A stretch of 30,154 bases of DNA, taken from assembly GCA_034429715.1 (NCBI GenBank), contig DAOUFR010000052.1:1-30154 (forward strand). The letters are read 5' to 3'. The position numbers were made by a program, and so were the translations under genes. A model generated the notes under the pieces. The model saw nothing but the letters and a program-made list of their open reading frames with translations, was not told where the DNA came from and made no database searches. Source of the stretch: CAIMUM01 sp034429715 (GTDB taxonomy: Bacteria > Chloroflexota > Dehalococcoidia > GIF9 > UBA5629). Of this stretch, positions 26,732 to 30,154 are shown one piece after another (the first letter of the stretch is position 1; each line of letters starts with the position of its first letter).

Positions 26732-26962
26732 CAGCCTCTCTCCTTACAATAATAATACCCCGATCATCGCGTGACCGAAGCAAGCAGCCACGGATGCAAT
26801 TCCCGCCAGCATCCTGTGTGATTATAGGCGGTTCAAAACACTTTTACAATGTCTCCCCACATTGAGATAGGATAGTCTCAATCATAGCCCCCCTATTTTC
26901 AGTATGCTGAAGCAAGTATGCCATTGGGCCGATTGCCGTCGCATACGCAGGAACATAATTCA
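26732..26962. other. Intergenic region with one inverted repeat
   Basis: The gap between the divergent nucleotidase and GNAT genes totals 336 bases. In this left part the only structure I see is ATTGAGA (26861-26867) / TCTCAAT (26876-26882), a perfect 7-base inverted repeat with an 8-base spacer and no T-run; it could be an operator or a hairpin. No convincing ORF. Confidence 0.4.
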
Positions 26963-26991
26963 TTGACACTTGCCTGCCCAACAGATATCAT
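26963..26991 (+). promoter_or_regulatory. Strong sigma70-type promoter of the GNAT gene
   Basis: Consensus TTGACA (26963-26968), exactly 17 bases, then TATCAT (26986-26991, 5/6). Predicted start about 26998, giving a leader of about 70 bases. Confidence 0.65.
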
Positions 26992-27011
26992 CGTATTCAG
27001 AGGTATATTGG

Positions 27012-27035
27012 AGCGATAATCGCTTAAACGCTTAA
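27012..27035. promoter_or_regulatory. Operator-like palindrome and direct repeat in the GNAT leader
   Basis: AGCGATAATCGCT (27012-27024) is a perfect 13-base palindrome with 6-base arms. Overlapping it, CGCTTAA occurs twice (27021-27027 and 27029-27035). The position, about 14-37 bases after the predicted start, suits a repressor site. Confidence 0.4.
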
Positions 27036-27067
27036 TTGTACGTGAAATGCCGGAGCGGACAGTCGAT

Positions 27068-27997
27068 ATGAAATCGGAAAACAACATATTCATGAAGGTG
27101 GACGAGGTCGGGCCCGTCAAATTCTATGTGACCGACGGCGGCGGCAGCGCGGCGGATGCGATATACCGGGCGAGGTTTAAACTGTATGCCAAGGAAGACC
27201 GCTATATCGCCGACAGCGGTATATATTTAGATGTCGCAAGAAAGATGGTCTACGATGTTTTCGACCCGATCTCTCTTCATCTGATCGCTGTTAATGAAAA
27301 GGACGAGATTTTCTGCGGTATTCGAATAGTCCCCTATCAGGATGTGATCGGATTGCCCATGGAAAACAAATACCCTGATAAAAAACTCCAGAGCAAAACC
27401 GGTTTCAATATCACCCATTATATAGAGAACTCAGGTATTCCCGTGGAAAAGATTGCGGAGTTCGGCAGATTTTTCAGGCTTGCCAACAGGAAGAACATGG
27501 ATACTACATATGACCCGATCAGCCTGCTTATCTGGAAAAACGCCACAGAGATTACCAAGAACCGGGTAGGCGGCGTCAAACCTATCGACTACGCGTTTGC
27601 TTACGCAGTTCCCAACCTGGCCCGGCTATACAGCAAATTCGGTTATGGCATGATACCCGATGTAAACGGCAATTTCGTGAATCACATATTCCCGGTGCCC
27701 ACAAAACTGAATACCAGCGACGGGCAGGTAACGATGGAGGAACTGGAGCTTGTGCCTCTTGTGCTGTCAAGGCAAAAAGTTGTAGAACGGATACATAACG
27801 CCGATTGGGAAGCGCACGATCCGACCAATCCCAGGCTCGACAGCAAACTGTTGATATACCTGGCCCCGCAAGAATTCGGTTTGAAGCAGGAAGAAATCGA
27901 TAAACAGAGAAAAGACCTGGCGGATGTATATCAAATGCTCTACGGCGAAGACGAGCAGAGAACGCCGGACAAAGACCTGGTCATATCCAGAAGATAA
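27068..27997 (+). CDS. FeeM/LuxI-like GNAT acyltransferase (N-acyl amino acid or acyl-signal synthase)
   Basis: About 309 residues. The N-terminal half resembles autoinducer/N-acyl-amino-acid synthases: AIYRARFKLYAKEDRYI (LuxI-type RxxxY region), VFDPISLHLIAVNEKDEIFCG (acidic Asp then beta strands) and GIRIVPYQ (the conserved Arg of GxxR). The second half has EFGRFFRLANRK (E-x-GR) and YAFAYAVPNLARLYSKFGYG, with the GNAT acceptor-side signature of the FeeM group. FeeM joins acyl groups from acyl-ACP to amino acids. Start choice is uncertain: I use ATG 27068 (GGAG 12 bases upstream); 27047 is an alternative. It has its own promoter and stands alone. Exact product is inference. Confidence 0.65.
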   Translation: MKSENNIFMKVDEVGPVKFYVTDGGGSAADAIYRARFKLYAKEDRYIADSGIYLDVARKMVYDVFDPISLHLIAVNEKDEIFCGIRIVPYQDVIGLPMENKYPDKKLQSKTGFNITHYIENSGIPVEKIAEFGRFFRLANRKNMDTTYDPISLLIWKNATEITKNRVGGVKPIDYAFAYAVPNLARLYSKFGYGMIPDVNGNFVNHIFPVPTKLNTSDGQVTMEELELVPLVLSRQKVVERIHNADWEAHDPTNPRLDSKLLIYLAPQEFGLKQEEIDKQRKDLADVYQMLYGEDEQRTPDKDLVISRR

Positions 27998-28032
27998 TCG
28001 ACTTTCGCGACTTTCACTTCAATAAAGCACCC

Positions 28033-28067
28033 CCTCCATTATGATATATAATTATCGTTAGTGGAGG
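28033..28067 (+). promoter_or_regulatory. Possible hairpin covering the ppdK ribosome-binding site
   Basis: CCTCCA (28033-28038) is complementary to TGGAGG (28062-28067), which contains the Shine-Dalgarno of the dikinase gene. The loop is AT-rich and holds a TATAAT-like box. If the transcript starts upstream of it, the pairing would hide the ribosome site; if it starts at that -10, it would not exist in mRNA. Weak evidence. Confidence 0.25.
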
Positions 28068-28076
28068 TGGATAACC

Positions 28077-30154
28077 ATGGGATACATCTATTCTTTTCAC
28101 GATAAATGCGAGGATAAAACCCTGTTAGGTAATAAGGGCGCCAACCTGGTAACAATGACCAGAATAGGGCTTCCCGTCCCTCCCGGTTTCGTGGTTTCCG
28201 TCCAGGGCTACAACGAGTACAAGAAAACGGGCCGCCTGTCGGAGAAAGAGATAGCCCAGGCAGTAACGGCGCTGGAGAAAGAGGTGGGCGCAAAGCTCGG
28301 CAAGGGCCTGCAGGTTTCCGTGCGCTCGTCGGCGCCGGTCTCCATGCCAGGCATGATGGACACAGTCCTTAATATCAGCGGCATGTCGGAGATGAGGGCA
28401 GCCATCCGGCGCATCTTCGAATCCTGGGACAACATCCGCGCCATCGAATACCGCCGCCTGAATGATATCCCCTCCGACATCGGCACTGCCGCCATCGTAC
28501 AGGCCATGGTCTTCGGCAATAAGGATGCCAAATCCGGAACGGGCGTCGTTTTCAGCCGCAATCCCAGTACAGGGGAGCATGGATTATTCGGCGAGTATAT
28601 CCAGCGCGCGCAGGGCGAGGCCATTGTGTCGGGATCAACAACTCCCGTACCTGTATCCGAACTCAAATCCATCCTTCCTAAAATGTACCGCGAGCTGGAG
28701 CAGAAGGTCGCCCTGCTGGAATCGCATTTCCGCGATATGCAGGACGTTGAGTTCACTATCGAATCGGAGAAGCTGTATATCCTGCAGACCCGCTCAGGGA
28801 AAAGGAGCGGTCAGGCCGCGGTGAAAGTGGCTGTAGATATGGTACATGAAGACCTCATTACTGTAGAAGAAGCTATTTTACGCATCAAGGCCGACGATCT
28901 GCGGGCCCTTCTGCACAAGCATATTAAATCTGATCAGCGTCACGAGTGCCTGACTACCGGGCTGGCGGCAGCCCCCGGCGCCGTGATCGGGCGTGTGGTT
29001 TTTACGGTGGACGACGCCTTGCTTCTGTCAAAGAAGAGTATCCCTTCCATTCTTGTAAGGCCCGAGACCAGCCCTGACGACATTCAGGGCATAGCCGCCG
29101 CCGACGGCGTGCTGACTTCCCGGGGCGGGCTCACTTCCCATGCCGCCATTGTAACCAGGGCGATGGGCAAGCCCTGCGTATGCGGCGCCGAAGATATCGA
29201 AATCGATCCAAAGAAGAAGACCCTTACCTGTAAAGGAAAGACCGTCCGCCAGGGAGATACCATCACAATAGACGGCACGGCGGGCGCAGTTTATATCGGA
29301 ACCGTTCCCCTCGAAGAAGGGCTCATGATAAAGGAGTTCAGCGAGCTTCTCACCTGGCTGGACGGCGCCAAGCGTCTGGGGGTTAGGGCCAATGCAGATA
29401 CCCCGGACATGGTGGCGCAGGCCATTAAACTGGGGGCTGAAGGCATCGGGCTCTGCCGCACGGAGAGACAGTTCAATGGTCCGGAACGGCTCTCCGCCAT
29501 CAGGGAGTATATTCTGGCCGACACCCCTGCCCAGAAAGCCAGGGCGCTGCAACATCTGAGCAAGCTGCAGAAGGAGGATTTCCAGGTCCTCTTCAAGGAA
29601 TTGAATGGACTTCCCATCATTATCAGGCTGCTCGACCTGCCGCTCCACGAGTTCCTGCCTTCCGAAACCGAGACAACGGACACCAGGACCAAACAGCGCA
29701 TAGCGGAGCTCAAGGAGATCAATCCCATGCTGGGACACAGGGGTGTGCGCGTTGCGGTTACCAATCCCGAGATATATAAGATGCAGATCGAGGCCGTCGA
29801 GGCGGCCAAGAAGGAGGTACCGGCCGACGTATCGATTATGATCCCGCAGGTGATTACTTCACAGGAGCTGATCATGATCAAAAAGAGCTGCACCGAGGGT
29901 TCGACCCTCAAGGTAGGGACGATGATGGAAACCGTCCGCGCCTGCATGAGGGCGGGGACGCTGGCTGAGGTGGCGGACTTTCTCTCCTTCGGCACCAATG
30001 ACCTCACGCAGGCGGTATATTCGTTCAGCCGCGAGGACGCCGAAAAGAAATTCCTCTCCACTTACCTCGAGATCGGCATACTCGAAGACAATCCCTTCGA
30101 GATTATCGATATCAAGGGCGTCGGGCGGCTGATGGAGACCGCTATTTTCTGGGC
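28077..30154 (+). CDS. ppdK: Pyruvate phosphate dikinase, compact form, 3' end outside window
   Basis: 692 residues visible. ATP-grasp domain: GNKGANL (Lys20), GLPVPPGF, SVRSSAPVSMPGMMDT (Arg83), VQAMVFGN, SGTGVVFSRNPSTGE and LQTRSGKRS (Arg239). Phosphohistidine domain: SRGGLTSHAAIVTR with His355. PEP/pyruvate barrel: EGIGLCRTERQF, LPLHEFLPSE, NPMLGHRGVR, SFGTNDLTQAVYSFSRED. It interconverts pyruvate + ATP + Pi and PEP + AMP + PPi. Compared with Clostridium symbiosum PPDK (K22, R92, R337, H455 from memory), the offset jumps from 2-9 to 98-100 between Arg83 and Arg239, so about 90 residues of the ATP domain are missing while the flanks are intact. GGAGGTGG precedes the ATG. The catalytic C-terminal Cys lies beyond the window. 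Confidence 0.92.
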   Translation, partial: MGYIYSFHDKCEDKTLLGNKGANLVTMTRIGLPVPPGFVVSVQGYNEYKKTGRLSEKEIAQAVTALEKEVGAKLGKGLQVSVRSSAPVSMPGMMDTVLNISGMSEMRAAIRRIFESWDNIRAIEYRRLNDIPSDIGTAAIVQAMVFGNKDAKSGTGVVFSRNPSTGEHGLFGEYIQRAQGEAIVSGSTTPVPVSELKSILPKMYRELEQKVALLESHFRDMQDVEFTIESEKLYILQTRSGKRSGQAAVKVAVDMVHEDLITVEEAILRIKADDLRALLHKHIKSDQRHECLTTGLAAAPGAVIGRVVFTVDDALLLSKKSIPSILVRPETSPDDIQGIAAADGVLTSRGGLTSHAAIVTRAMGKPCVCGAEDIEIDPKKKTLTCKGKTVRQGDTITIDGTAGAVYIGTVPLEEGLMIKEFSELLTWLDGAKRLGVRANADTPDMVAQAIKLGAEGIGLCRTERQFNGPERLSAIREYILADTPAQKARALQHLSKLQKEDFQVLFKELNGLPIIIRLLDLPLHEFLPSETETTDTRTKQRIAELKEINPMLGHRGVRVAVTNPEIYKMQIEAVEAAKKEVPADVSIMIPQVITSQELIMIKKSCTEGSTLKVGTMMETVRACMRAGTLAEVADFLSFGTNDLTQAVYSFSREDAEKKFLSTYLEIGILEDNPFEIIDIKGVGRLMETAIFW

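Overview
The window looks like a piece of a strictly anaerobic bacterial chromosome of moderately high GC, most likely Dehalococcoidia-type Chloroflexota. That placement is inference from gene content: DUF2148 ferredoxin-domain proteins, EFR1-type flavodoxin/ferredoxin, ADP-forming acyl-CoA ligase, methylmalonyl-CoA mutase large subunit, many acyl-CoA genes and frequent GTG/TTG starts. No marker gene proves it. I see no insertion sequence, prophage or CRISPR array.

Layout. 1-5740: the 3' part of a six-hairpin glycosidase-like protein followed by an auxin-efflux-type carrier, a 4-TM membrane protein, a zinc phospholipase C-like protein with a complete metal site, and a flavodoxin-fold NAD(P)H oxidoreductase. 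5905-9302: a tiny Cys-rich protein, a TetR regulator divergent from a methylmalonyl-CoA mutase catalytic subunit, and a crotonase. 9312-20428: a divergent MBL-fold hydrolase, then a long plus-strand series: hotdog thioesterase, sphingosine-phosphate-lyase-like PLP enzyme, TauE/SafE permease, SCP2 protein, two DUF2148 Fe-S proteins, AMP-forming acyl-CoA ligase, acyl-CoA dehydrogenase, SCPx-type thiolase, a broken NAD-dependent epimerase and an EFR1 redox protein. 20442-22521: a minus-strand TetR + ADP-forming acyl-CoA synthetase alpha operon with a near-ideal -35 box and a perfect 8-bp inverted-repeat operator. 22690-24080: a small membrane protein and a DegV/FakB fatty-acid-binding protein. 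24146-24782: tRNA-Gly(CCC), an endonuclease-V-like gene and tRNA-Lys(TTT). 24896-30154: a 5'-nucleotidase lipoprotein, a FeeM/LuxI-like GNAT acyltransferase with its own strong promoter, and a pyruvate phosphate dikinase (cut by the right edge) that lacks about 90 residues of the usual ATP-binding domain.

How the genes may work together. The core is acyl-CoA metabolism: activation (AMP ligase), dehydrogenation (acyl-CoA dehydrogenase), hydration or isomerisation (crotonase), thiolysis (SCPx-type thiolase), a lipid carrier (SCP2), and energy recovery or rearrangement (ADP-forming ligase, methylmalonyl-CoA mutase). The Fe-S proteins placed among them (two DUF2148, one EFR1) are candidates for electron carriers. 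Two TetR regulators flank acyl-CoA genes, as expected for acyl-CoA- or fatty-acid-responsive control. The substrate cannot be read from the sequence.
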